DNA of 64,000 bases from Wolfiporia cocos (Eukaryota; Basidiomycota; Agaricomycetes; Polyporales; Phaeolaceae): contig JACCLO010000012.1 of the NCBI GenBank assembly GCA_029448655.1, forward strand, positions 1,178,001-1,242,000. The letters are read 5' to 3'. Positions 23,244 through 33,923 of this stretch are shown piece after piece. A model generated the notes under the pieces. That model saw only the letters and a list, made by a program, of their open reading frames with translations. It was not told the DNA's origin and searched no databases. A program made the position numbers and the translations under genes. The stretch's first letter is position 1, and the number at the start of each line of letters is the position of its first letter.

Positions 23244-24718
23244 TATACTAAGACTACTGATTCAGTTACCATCCTGATCTTGTGATACTGCAGAAATCTA
23301 CAGATTTGTAGGCCATTTCGTCACGACCGTTCTCACTTCTGTCGATCCGTTTTGATTGTATTCGTTGGCCATGCCTTTGATGCTCCTTATCTGCATTCTT
23401 GCTACGTATTATTCCACACATTTGCAATGGTCTTCCTGCCTGAGTGTGACACATAAATACATGGCATGATTATGCCCAATCCAACGCATCACCAACCCCC
23501 GAGTCTCTTATTGCCAAATATTCGATGATGACCACGCTGTAAGTGGAGCTATATCCTCTCAAGCCGAGAGATAGGAAGCGGCATGCTGAAAGCTCAAAAC
23601 AGTCTAGGATGTATTCCCCGTGAATAAAATTCTATCTAGAATCTATTTATTAGGCTTTGATGAAGACTCCAACTGTTGAATACATTTAGACATGTCAGGA
23701 GGTGCCCCAAAACATACCATGAGAGACTGGAAGCTATCCAGGTACATTCTGTATATAATGTGATGTCTAGAAAATGATTTTCGCAGTATATCCGAAGCTA
23801 TCCAAGCATACTTAAATATACCAGCCATTGGTTAGTCAGTTGTCTGTTCTGGAGTCTATTGAGCTACCACTGCAATGGAGCAAAAGCCATTCTATGTAGG
23901 TTCTGGGTTGCCATGCAGCTTATATGAAACACAGTTTACAAATTGTTACGGATCAAATATCCGTTCAGCTGAAATAACTAAGTCGAGTTACTCAGCGTAT
24001 CGAGTAGCGCACTACTCGTCGGACTCAGCAGAGTCGAGTGTCGATATACTAGCTGCAGGCTTAATGATTCAAGCCTTTGAGAACGAGTATAAGATCCTTG
24101 TTATTCAACAAGGTCAAGCTGAGGAACTCGGCCAGTATTTACAGCAGGGTTTTATACTACGATTCTGTAATCGGGGTCATAGTGTCCTTGGTACTGCTAC
24201 CACTAAGTCCATAAGGCTAGTACGCTATGATAACTAAGCTGAAACGTTGTGGTTGAGCGCAACAGTGACTGAAACGTGGAAGCTCTGTGGTTAGACAACA
24301 GATATCACCTAGAACCTGATACGCTACGAGACTAAGGGCATAGGGCTGTTGTACATGAAACGAGGGTCACTGGTTGAACAGGGAACCCTGGAAATAAACG
24401 CACGATGCAGCGGTTGAACACTAAGTCCTCTCTTCCAGTGAGGTGTCAGAATACACGGATTCACACGGACCGTAACACAAATTGAGCTTCATCTTGACAT
24501 CATGGCATCCCATATTGACAAGACCACCCATGGCCCTCAAAGCTAACTGGGGTGAGGTGGGTGGAAGAACACCAAGTTCAGACTGAGGTCTGAGCCCAAT
24601 GTCCAACCTCCCTATGTATTAGTGTATTTGTATGTACTCGTATGTCCTAATTGTCAAGATGGTGCTTCCCTTTCCTAAGAGGCCGGTTAGCATAAGTGAT
24701 AGCATCAGTCACAATTTG
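23244..24718. other. AT-rich intergenic region, probably old repeats
   Basis: Base composition drops clearly compared with the genes to the left. One open frame at 23875-24237 (120 codons) has no recognisable motif. It is likely decayed transposon sequence, but I could not identify ends. Confidence 0.35.
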
Positions 24719-24724
24719 CCTGTG

Positions 24725-25430
24725 GTAGAGTTTCAGTCAAATATCTTGTTCTGCCAAGTGCCCTTCACTTAAGAAATTGCAGTTGCGAGCTAGGTTTGCA
24801 CACAGATTTATCTGCCACAACTGAGCAGATTAATCTACCATGAAAATAAAATATAACATCAGGATTTGAACCAAAGGCCTGAGTACAGGAGGACAATGGC
24901 ATATTGCAACACAATAGCCAACTGAGCTATGGCAGCAGCTGTCAGCTTCAAACAGTTAAAATATATATGAGATCCTCATAGAACTTCATTTTCACAATCT
25001 ACACATCTGCTTTAATACAAATGTGAATATATTTCCCTTTGGGAAGCACTGGTCATAGTGTATTGACCTTTTACATGCTTACTTGCTCCAGATCATGCTA
25101 TGTTACACAAGCAGCCACTATCATTATTGTTTGTACTTGCAGTAGTAGTTAGTCTCCTTAAATCTGGTGCGGAAATTGGGTGTAAACACAACCTATATAT
25201 ATTTCAACTGTTTGAAGCTGACAGTTGCTGTCATAGCTCAGTTGGCTTTTGTGTTGTGATGCACAGTTGTCCTCCTGTGCTTGGGCCTTTGGTTCGAATC
25301 CCAATGTTACATTTTATTTTCACAGTAGATTAATCTGCTCAGCTGTGGCAGATTAATCTGCATGCAAACCTAGCTCACAACTGCAATTTCTTAAGCAAAG
25401 GGCACTCAGCAGATTGACTGAAGTCCCTCA
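24725..25430. mobile_element. Foldback element 1 (706 bp) with outward-facing tRNA-like arms
   Basis: Starts GTAGAGTTTCAGT and ends ACTGAAGTCCCTCA, flanked by CCTGTG on both sides (24719-24724 and 25431-25436). The two arms of about 240 bp are inverted copies of each other. Each arm holds a tRNA-like module: in the right arm, A box TAGCTCAGTTGGC at 25234-25246 and B box GGTTCGAATCC at 25291-25301; in the left arm, the reverse complements at 24917-24929 and 24862-24872. Both modules read towards the outer ends. The arms also carry two copies of a palindrome around AGATTAATCT. The AT-rich centre of about 230 bp has no protein I can recognise. Confidence 0.8.
25234..25301 (+). other. tRNA-like pol III module, element 1 right arm
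   Basis: A box and B box spaced as in a tRNA gene. No acceptor stem can be paired, so it is not a functional tRNA; it resembles the head of a tRNA-derived SINE. The mirror-image module lies at 24862-24929 on the minus strand. Confidence 0.65.
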
Positions 25431-25466
25431 CCTGTGACACATATTGGACATTACTAGTCTCGGTTC

Positions 25467-25559
25467 CAGACCTTATACCTCATGTGGCACCTGCAGCCTG
25501 GACACATCCAGGCAGAGTGCGAAAAACATAGTGCAGGTGCCACTGGTATAAGATCTGGT
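25467..25559. repeat. Long imperfect hairpin
   Basis: CCAGACCTTATACC and GGCACCTGCA on the left are matched in reverse complement by TGCAGGTGCC and GGTATAAGATCTGG on the right, giving an arm of about 28 nt. The loop contains a second small hairpin (GCCTGGA..TCCAGGC). It may be a tiny foldback element or a structured RNA; no flanking duplication was identified. Confidence 0.55.
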
Positions 25560-25699
25560 GGGTTTCATCTGGTAGGTGACCCCCATGACTACAATGCAGG
25601 GGGGTGCTACAGTGTGCAATGCAACGCATGAATATGCATCCTTGTATGTACTCTCCTTACACTGGGTGCTTATCACATGGAACTTGTTCTATAGACGTC

Positions 25700-25968
25700 T
25701 GCGTTTACCATGCCCTCTAATGGAAGCCTTTCTGATTGCGAAGTTGATAAGTTCACAGATGTGCTCAATGCAGTGTGTGCCATGGTGGAGAGCGACTCAT
25801 CAGCAAATACACTTTGTTCAATGACTGAGCAGTTACAGAATGTATCTGGCCCTGTAAAAACTACATACAACTGGCAGCTTGTTGTTACATAGGCAATATT
25901 ATACATAGTTCCTGCTGTAATTGCCAGCATTGGATCAGGCAAGACTATGACATTTGGTGCATTTTCAT
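25700..25968 (+). pseudogene. Fragment of a RecQ/DEAD-like helicase
   Basis: The translation around 25710-25968 gives TTYNWQLVVT, a stop, AILYIVPAVIASIGSGKTMTFGAF. GSGKT is a Walker A motif, and the order WQL..A..L..VIA..GSGKT resembles the start of the helicase domain in basidiomycete RecQ-type helicases. It has an in-frame TAG, and the mobile element at 25969 sits directly after the Walker A segment. I regard it as a dead fragment; the family call is tentative. Confidence 0.4.
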
Positions 25969-28630
25969 GTAGAGTTTCAGTCACTCAACTTAATTTACCA
26001 ACTGCCTTTCATTAGCACTTTGCAGTTACTGATGTGCTCTGCTAACACTGGAGAAATCAGATTAACTTGCACTGAGCAGATCAAACTGGCTTGAATTTCT
26101 AAAAATCACATGAGCTGGTATTGAACTTTCAACCACAGCAACGCAAGCAATAGACACACAGTATAACCACTAAACTACAAAGGCTATTCATGAGATGGGA
26201 ATTCAAAATGTATATCAGATAATTTCTGCCTGTTATGGTCATTTTGACCCAAGACTCACTCTTAGCGGCTTCTTGTTGAAGAAGGGTTGAGTTGTTGAGG
26301 CAAGTGGTCAAGTGAAGCAGTAGTTTTCAAGTAAAGTGTTGTTGTGGCAGATTGATAGTTCTAAGGACTTAGGCCTTAGACGTCTCAGCTTATATACATG
26401 TAGGGCACTACCTAAGAACTGTCTGCCCTAATGCTACGAGGTCTGTGCGCACCAGCGGTAAGGCTGGGCGCTTGTATGGAACGTTATGGAAACGTATGGA
26501 ATAGGCTGCATAAGTGGTCATGTGCGTATGAGTCAGTGGGGCGCTACTAGATAAGCCGGCCCACTGACAATGGTGTATTGACTAATGTCATGGAATGTGC
26601 TCGAAGGCTCTCATGGATACGAGAAGACTGATGGGATCATGGTTAGGTGTACTAACTACGTTAAATGGGACTTGTCGTATGACAAGTCGTAGAAAATTGG
26701 TATAAATCCAGGAAGGATTAGGTAAATGCCTAGAAAACTGTGACACATTTTATTTTTCAAATATCTGCAGAACTCACCATTGGGTGAATACAATACAGGG
26801 ACTTGTTGTGCAACCAACTCTCCTGGCTACTCATGACTCTACTGGGTGTAACCCCAGATGTATTGACATATAGGGATTGTTCTGGATCAGCAGATCCAAC
26901 TCTGCCCTCGTTTCGTATTTATCATTCTCTGATTGACAGATGGTATTCAACTGCCATATCATTACTATCTACCATTTCAGATGTATCATTACATACCTAT
27001 CATACATTTCAGCCTACAATGTAGATAGTATCAGTGACATCTGGAACTGGCAGGACCGTTAAAACCCAGTGTAGTATATGAATCTTTGTAACTAGCATCG
27101 AGGCTCTTCAGCTCAACCTTGTTGTATAAACAAGAAGTCACATACCCATTCTCGAATGTAGGAAACTATGCTCAGTATTTGCTGAGCTATTGAATGACTA
27201 AGTCCTCAAAGTGCACATTGGCTTCTCAGACTTAGGCAAGTCTCATACTTTGACTTGCACCACTGAACATATACTCTCTAGTGACTTAGTGAATATCAAA
27301 TGATCCCCCAAGATCTTTTGACTTAGGGCCTAAAGAAATATATTTATGATTTGAATATAGTGAACAGGTATACAACCCATAACACCACCCTACAAAACTC
27401 TGTCCTGACACAATAATTTCATCAATCTTTTAGCTCCTGGACTCAATAGCTCCATGTGGAATGTGGAACTATGACTGCAGTATAATTTCAATGTAGCTAG
27501 TGCTCTCTCTGACCAATGTTTCGAAGCCAGTCAATAAATTAACCTCAGTTTTTGGTTGTGACACAGACGTACCACATCTGTGGGACTGGCCCTGCCAGGG
27601 ACCCATCCAAGCCTGATGAGTGATAGCAAACCCTACCAGCAGTGAACCCTGAGCGCTACAGGGGTGCCCAATCATTCCCTGGCTCAGTGTTGACATGGCA
27701 AGGCAGCGTGCATCTGAGAGACTCAGTGAGGTGAGAGGGACAGCCACACACAGAGAGGTGAGATGAAAGGGGCTAGAGCCCAGTTGTCGAGAATCTTAAA
27801 GATAGGGAGTAAACCCCATCTACCACCTACTTATATACATATAGAGACAGCGTCAGCGGCATGCCCTAAAGTACAGGTCTGTGCATACATCAGAAGTGTA
27901 ACTACTAGGTGACCAAGGAGTGATGCTACATGTAACTACAAGGGGTGACCGTCATGTGAGTACTTGGTACGCGCACTACCCTATAGTGCTAATCTACAAG
28001 GTCAGGTGGTCTGTACGGTAACTAGGGAGCAGACGTGGAGGTAACCTGGAGTAAGGAGTTAGCCACACACACAGCAGTGCCTTTGCAACCAGGTGAGGGA
28101 TATTGAGATGCCCTATGGGCCATTCTGTGACAGGTTGATCGAGAATTTCTTGTTGTCTGCACATGATATTAAAATACACTAATTAATGCATTGCTCAGTG
28201 GTGTAGTGGTAGGCTTGTCTATGCACCAGGTTGCCAGACCCTGAGGTTCTGTCACAAATTATTAGGGGCTTGGGAATCCCAGTGGCATAATATACCATAA
28301 GGCATGACTGCACAAGGTATAAGCCAAAATACCTAAGGGCAAGCACCCAGCGTGGGAATATGAACTACACATATAGTGTGTCCCACCTATAACAGCAGAG
28401 CTGTTATAGCAGCCCTTTTGGCTAAAGGGTGTTAGACACGAGTCTCTGCGAGCTACCGGTCTGGGACTGCCGGTTGGTCTTGTGACAGGTTCAAGGTTCA
28501 ATCCCCCTGTTGGCAGTTTATTTTATCACAATGGTAGATTAATCTATGCCAGATTGATATGCACATCAGGTACTGCACAGTGCTAACAAAAGGCAGTTCG
28601 CAAATTAATCTCTGTGACTGAAGTCCCTCT
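25969..28630. mobile_element. Foldback element 4, larger (about 2.66 kb)
   Basis: The left end GTAGAGTTTCAGT at 25969 and the right end ACTGAAGTCCCTCT at about 28630 match the ends of elements 1 and 2. Flanks repeat TTTTCAT (25962-25968 and 28631-28637). The left arm has a reversed tRNA-like module: B box complement at 26117-26134 and A box complement at 26162-26177. The right arm has a B box GGTTCAATCCCC at 28495-28506 and a weak A box near 28416-28435. The palindrome AGATTAATCT recurs in the right arm. The interior holds AT-rich, repeat-like sequence and another A-box-like stretch at about 28196-28217. No transposase frame can be recognised, so this could be a nested or composite copy. Confidence 0.55.
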
Positions 28631-28927
28631 TTTTCATGGCCAATAAGATGGAGAAAAAGCCTCATGGTTATGTCTGAGTAGAATAGTTGTCCATCTGAAG
28701 CAGCCAGTGAGCCGTCATGAGCTGTTATAGGTGCTAGCATTGTGATCATGAGATGGGGTCATCTACACCTGCCCTGACAAAACCCACCAGACCTTGTACA
28801 GTGGCTGCTGCACTATGTTTTTTGCACTCCACTTGGGTCCTCCCAAGTGGCAGCAGCGATGTGCAAGGGCTGGGGACAGGACTAGGATGTTGCCACACAC
28901 TACACATTTTTGCTGATGAAGACACTG
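28631..28927. other. Short spacer between two mobile elements
   Basis: Begins with the right-hand TTTTCAT duplication of element 4. Possibly the continuation of the interrupted helicase fragment, but no motif confirms this. Confidence 0.3.
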
Positions 28928-29174
28928 GGGGCATTATCTAATGACTTTGTTGGAAACATGTTGGTATCATTTAAATAAGTGATCAAATACAAACATAATG
29001 CATTGATTGCTTATATAATATCTTTGTTATATAATGCCCCCAGTGTCTGGATCTTCATGCAACCCATGGCCAGCTGAGGTCCTGTGTTTCTCATGATGTT
29101 ATCAACCAATGCATTATTTTTGCATTTGATCACTTATTTAGATGATATGAAAATAAAGTCATTAGATAATGCCC
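28928..29174. mobile_element. Small AT-rich inverted-repeat element (MITE-like)
   Basis: The block GCATTATCTAATGAC at 28931-28945 is repeated in reverse complement at 29158-29172, and similarity continues inwards for about 70 bp (AAATAAGTGATCAAAT, AATGCATTG). A second inverted pair, GACACTGGGGGCATTAT at 28921 and its complement near 29031-29047, overlaps the first, so two insertions or a rearranged copy may be present. No protein is encoded. Confidence 0.6.
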
Positions 29175-29799
29175 AATGCCCATGGTGAGAAGGGTCTGAT
29201 ATGATTGATGGGCCACCAAAGTAAACTCTGTTTAGGAGGTTCTGGCTTCTGACTTGTGTTCATATGCTCCATGATGACACACTTCCTTAATGGGATGTTC
29301 GCTCAGAAGAGATCGAAAAGGTCTGAGGAACTCGAAACACCCAATCGAGTGTTGTCTTCGTGAGATACGACCAACTTGGGCACACCGAATACATGTGTCA
29401 TTCATATTGGGAAGTGCTTATCTAAGGGGGTCACGGTGTTGACCGTGGGCGTTTGTGACCCAGTTCAGACGCTGGAGTAACGGTACTAGGCGGGGGTAAC
29501 GGGATTGGATGTTAGTCCAGCGGCTGCGCGTGGTGCAATTCCCGCGCGTTCCATTTTCCCAATCCGTTACAGCGTTGGAGCTCTCACCGTTGCCTATCTG
29601 GTCTTTGCCCAGCCGATACCCTCCACATCAAGCCGGCTTGAGTATCTGCGATTCCATGCTGATAGCCCCGACGTTCCAAAGCTTTGAAACAAAGTCGTTG
29701 GAGGTAAATGTGTTGTGATGCAGGTTGTGACGAGTTGACTTACGACACGAGCCGAAGTCAAGGCACATAAGAGACTGTCTCGGACGCATAAGCAATCCG
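29175..29799. other. Intergenic region, promoter side of the F-box gene
   Basis: No gene supported. This marks the return from AT-rich repeats to more ordinary sequence. Confidence 0.4.
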
Positions 29800-31194
29800 A
29801 TGCCGAATCGAGACATACGATACCTCGGGTTTGTTGTGAACTGCGACACGCCATCGGGGTCGAATCCTTCTCGAGTCCCTAACGAGATCTGGGAACACAT
29901 TATCGATTTCATGCGAGAGGAGCCTAGAACGCTGTTAGCATGCATATATGTATGCAAAGCGTGGTACGCCAGGAGTATACAACATCTGACAGGAGATTCA
30001 ACTCTCAGCAACCACAACGCGGTCCTTCGCTTTGCACGACTTGCGCAGCAGGTGAACAGGCGTCGGAAATCAGCGAAGATCTATGGCTCCGAAGCGAGTG
30101 ATGGCAAAATGAAACATCTTTCACACATAGCCTTGTTTGCAGCGATGTTGGCTGGACAGAACTCGAGTGGTATGCGTGAACTGACACTCGGACGGGGAGT
30201 GTGGAAGGCGGGCGCAATCCCCCGGAGCGTCTTCCTGCATCTCTCGGCCTTCTCCTCGATCACAAAATTGATCCTTCGCGACGTCACATTCCCTTCCATT
30301 ATTATTGTTGGACGACTCGTCTGCTCACTCACAAGCTTGAAGTTTCTACTCTTGTGGAATTTGTTCTTCTCTGATGAACGACGATCAGTTCCTGTTGGGT
30401 CTCTCCGGGCTATTCCTCCAAACCTGCGCGAAATCAAGATACATTGGGATGAAAAACCTGTATACTCAGACGTTTACCACGTACTGGCCGCAACGAGGAT
30501 CATCCAGTTCTGCCATAGGTTTCTCGACCATTCACCGGGTCACAGCGATATCCCCCTGCGCTGTATACAAGACAGGGGCCTTCAGCATGCGCTTGAATGT
30601 GCTGGCAACTCACTCAAATATGCGCAATTTGCCTTCCGAAATTCGTTGATAGAAACAGAGTTGGATGTGGTAAATACCCGGCAGCTGGTCGGTAAGTCAC
30701 CGATTAACTTCCGGCCAAATCTATCAATCCTACTGTCATGAACAGATCAATGTCTGAATCTCTCCCGCAACACGAGTTTGCAAAAGCTGGAGATCTATAC
30801 CAGCCTGCGATTGCAGACGATTCAGTCAAGTCATCTACTTTGGTTGCCTCGACTTCTATCACATGTGTCGACGAGCTCCATACGTGAAATCACCATCGTA
30901 CTAGAAGAATGGGACTGGGAGCACGCACAATATCGCATAACATGGCGAGATGTGATTCAAGATGCTGTGGGGTTGGGGCAGATTTGCAGCTCAATAGATA
31001 ACCTGCTCTCTGCTCCACATTATACCCGCCTGAAATCCGTGAAGTTCATATTCTCTCTTCCATATCGCCCAGACCTCCCAGGAGGGCCCGCTGAACTGGA
31101 GGAGTACACAGCCCGCGTATGTCCAAAGTTGTATGCGCGAGGAATACTCAAGTGCGCTTGTTTCTTCACTCGTTTTCATGGCTGTGGTCACTGA
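29800..31194 (+). CDS. F-box protein, copy 1
   Basis: Two exons, 29800-30691 and 30746-31194, separated by a 54-nt intron that joins QLVG to DQCLN; 446 residues. Near the N terminus RVPNEIWEHIIDFM..ACIYVCKAWYARS is a classic agaricomycete F-box, which binds Skp1 in SCF ubiquitin ligases. The rest has leucine-rich, LRR-like strands (SSITKLILRDVTFP, SLTSLKFLLLWNLFF, LRLQTIQSSHLLWLPRLL) that probably choose the substrate. A paralogue with the same intron position lies inverted at 52794-54328. Both copies are open throughout, so both may work. The gene sits about 1 kb upstream of a broken AAA ATPase, an arrangement also found in the second copy. Confidence 0.85.
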
Positions 31195-32251
31195 TTTTCT
31201 TTGTCTTTGCTGAAAGGACCTATGTTGGATGGCTGCAGGAGTTGCAGGGAGCGCCGCTGACTCACACCGCCAAGTAGCCGCCACTCCGACTCCTGCTCGT
31301 GTAATAGGTAGTAGAGCTCTTTCAGTTATATATTATCTCTTGCGCTGATGTACTATTCTCCTACTCCCCTGTATTGATACCACCTCAAGACATCACATAC
31401 GTACTCTGGTGTCTCTAACTATTATCGCTTCAGGATGCGTCGCTTTGGATTTTGAAAGCTCAGGATATGGTTCACAACTTCATCCGGATCGTTGCGACCT
31501 CGAAATGCTGAAAAGTCGATTTTTGAGTGAACGTCAATTCGATTTCGCAAATCAGTGCGCTGATCAAGGGTGATACGAATGGCAGGCCCTAGCTGACCTT
31601 GCATCCGAAACACACAAGGGCAGGTTACCGTTTCGATCTATCTGAATATGCAGGTGACTTCCTGCGTCAACAGTGCTCATGTTACCGCGAGCCGCAAGGT
31701 GATCGAGCGCCTGATCATTATTATAGACCTGTTACAAGCTTCATAACAATCAGCTGCTCTGTGCTCTTCACCGGAACGTTGTTGATCACCACTTCTTATG
31801 TGGCGTTTTCACTGACCATGTGGTAGCTGTATGTGGGTTCGCTACCAATGGATGCTGCGAGACGTGCATCCATGAGTGGTCCTCGAGGCTATTGCCACTG
31901 CTGTGCGTGCATTATCAGGGTCTTTCTCCCACTCTCCTACATTTCCGCTTCATACACGCCCCTTCTGTGCTTCATGATCAAACCACTCATTACAATCCGA
32001 TTGTATTACAATGATTATAGCTGAGAAGGATAATCCCGAAAGTAGTGCCGAAGACCGCTTCAGAAGATATATAAACTGTAGGCGATGCTATATTCTCAAT
32101 AATATCTCCCTCAAGTTTGTTTGCTCACAAGAATGCATTCACCCTGGAGTACCTTACGTCCCTTTGGGTGAGGGCTCTTTGCACTAATCATGATGTCTTG
32201 TGTATGCTGATCGTCGGTCTTTGCCGTTGGGGGTTATCATCTTCCATAAGG
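31195..32251. other. Intergenic region between F-box and AAA genes
   Basis: About 1 kb with no supportable gene. In the inverted second copy of this locus the corresponding gap is only about 0.25 kb. Confidence 0.4.
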
Positions 32252-33204
32252 ATGCCTAAGATCCCTCACTTTCCAAATCCAGATGAAGCTAACGAATACA
32301 ATCCCTTAATGCACAAAGCGTCGGGGAAACAGACTACCACTGAAGCCTCGCCTGGCTTGGTCCTGGAAGTGAAACATTTACATGAGGTCTATGATCAAGA
32401 CGCGGACAAGTACATCGTCAAGCCAGCTCCATTACACGAAATGCCATCCGGGAACAAGTGTGATAAACGCCAGAAATATACTTCTTATGCCTTCACAGTT
32501 ATACGTCGCTTTGAGCGTGGACAGTCCGACAGCTCATCCAACTTCTCCACACTCCTGCAAATCAATAGCCAGTACCTCATCGATATGGGCAAGGAACTTA
32601 CAGGGTCTGTCCCCGGCATTTCATGGACGGCAAAGCCGCTTCGGGTATCTGGAATTTGCTTGTCACGGGTCTGTCAGGGACTCACGGGCATCATCCATCT
32701 ATAGATCAGCCCACAGACTTTCCTTTCATGGCTACCGTTCCTGAAGGCTCATAAGACGGCACTCACTGACGAGATCAATACTCGTGACACTGCAGATGAC
32801 TCTCCCATTCACCTCAGGCTTGCACATTTAAACCACCTTCTATCTTATCTCACCACAACGTATGAAGAGATGCTAGCCATCCTTGCATCATTGCTCGAGC
32901 ATGGAGAGATTTCGTTCGATCTCCTATGGGCGCTATATGTTCCGGGAAAGACCGTCCTGTATATACACTGTCCAGTAACGGGAGAACCGCGCTGTGTGCG
33001 ACTTGTGAACGCCGAACTACGCACGTCGATGGTAAGTGCCGATTATGCTGCGCTTGACCAGACAGGTCTGCTCATGGGAGGCCAGGATTCATCTCAGTAT
33101 TGGTGTCTAACAGTGGAATACATCGAGGCCGACATTGTTGGATCCGGCCACAAGCAGAAGACCACTGCTGGATTTGGGCTCACAGAGCTGAATACTATGC
33201 TCAG

Positions 33205-33923
33205 TAGAGTTTCAGTCAACTATCTTAATCTGCCAACTGCCCTTCACTTAAGAAATCGCAGTTGCGAGCTAGGTTTGCATGCAGATTAATCTGCTAGCTG
33301 CAGCAGATTAATCTACTGTGACAATAAAATGGTACATCCAGGATTCAAACCAAGGACCCTGGCCAAGATGAGAATAAGAGCATTGCAGCATAATTAGCCA
33401 ACTGAGCCATAGTGACAACAGTTACATTTGACCAATCAATATATATATAACACAAATTTTACACACAATTTTCACAAATCATCAAGGCAACTAAATACTA
33501 CAACAAGCATAAAGAAATCAATGATAGTGGTAGCTTGTTTTACCATTCCTGACCTGAAGCAACTCACAATGGGAAAGTTGAATACACCAAAATCACAGGT
33601 CTTTAGAGGCAGATTCAATTGTATTTGTGTTATGGAAGATGTTAAAACTGCGAAAATGAAGTTTACAAAATACTCTATATATTTCCTAAAAGTGTGTAGA
33701 CACCAGTTCCACCGTAGCTCAGTTGGCTAATTATGCTGCGATGCTCTTATTCTCATTTGTGCTAAGGTCCTTGGTTCGAATCCTGGATGTACCATTTTAT
33801 TGTCACAGTAGATTAATCTGCTGCAGCTAGCAGATTAATCTGCATGCAAACCTAGCTCGCAACTGCGATTTCTTAAGTGAAGGGCAGTTGGCAGATTAAG
33901 ATAATTGACTGAAGTCCCTCACA
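33205..33923. mobile_element. Foldback element 2 (719 bp), inserted in the AAA gene
   Basis: Begins TAGAGTTTCAGTCAAC and ends TTGACTGAAGTCCCTCACA, flanked by CTCAG (33200-33204 and 33924-33928). Removing the element and one CTCAG restores an open AAA frame reading TELNTMLRIHSFPG. Arms of about 230 bp are inverted repeats (AACTGCCCTTCACTTAAG, GCAGATTAATCTGC twice, GAGCTAGGTTTGCATGC). tRNA-like modules: right arm A box 33715-33727 and B box 33773-33783 on plus; left arm A box 33397-33409 and B box 33341-33351 on minus. The centre is AT-rich and encodes nothing recognisable. Confidence 0.88.
33715..33783 (+). other. tRNA-like pol III module, element 2 right arm
   Basis: TAGCTCAGTTGGC followed 45 nt later by GGTTCGAATCC, with ACCA shortly after. 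Both internal promoter boxes fit the pol III consensus, but the acceptor ends do not pair, so this is a tRNA-derived head and not a tRNA. The mirror copy is at 33341-33409 on minus. Confidence 0.7.

Noticed and set aside
26380..28100. LTR retrotransposon inside element 4
   Set aside because: Some weakly similar stretches near 26400 and 27850 exist, but I could not define matching LTRs, a primer-binding site or polymerase motifs.
33715..33795. Genuine tRNA gene (also at 25234-25310 and 36309-36375)
   Set aside because: A and B boxes are good, but acceptor and T stems do not pair properly and the modules lie in inverted-repeat arms; they are tRNA-derived, not tRNAs.
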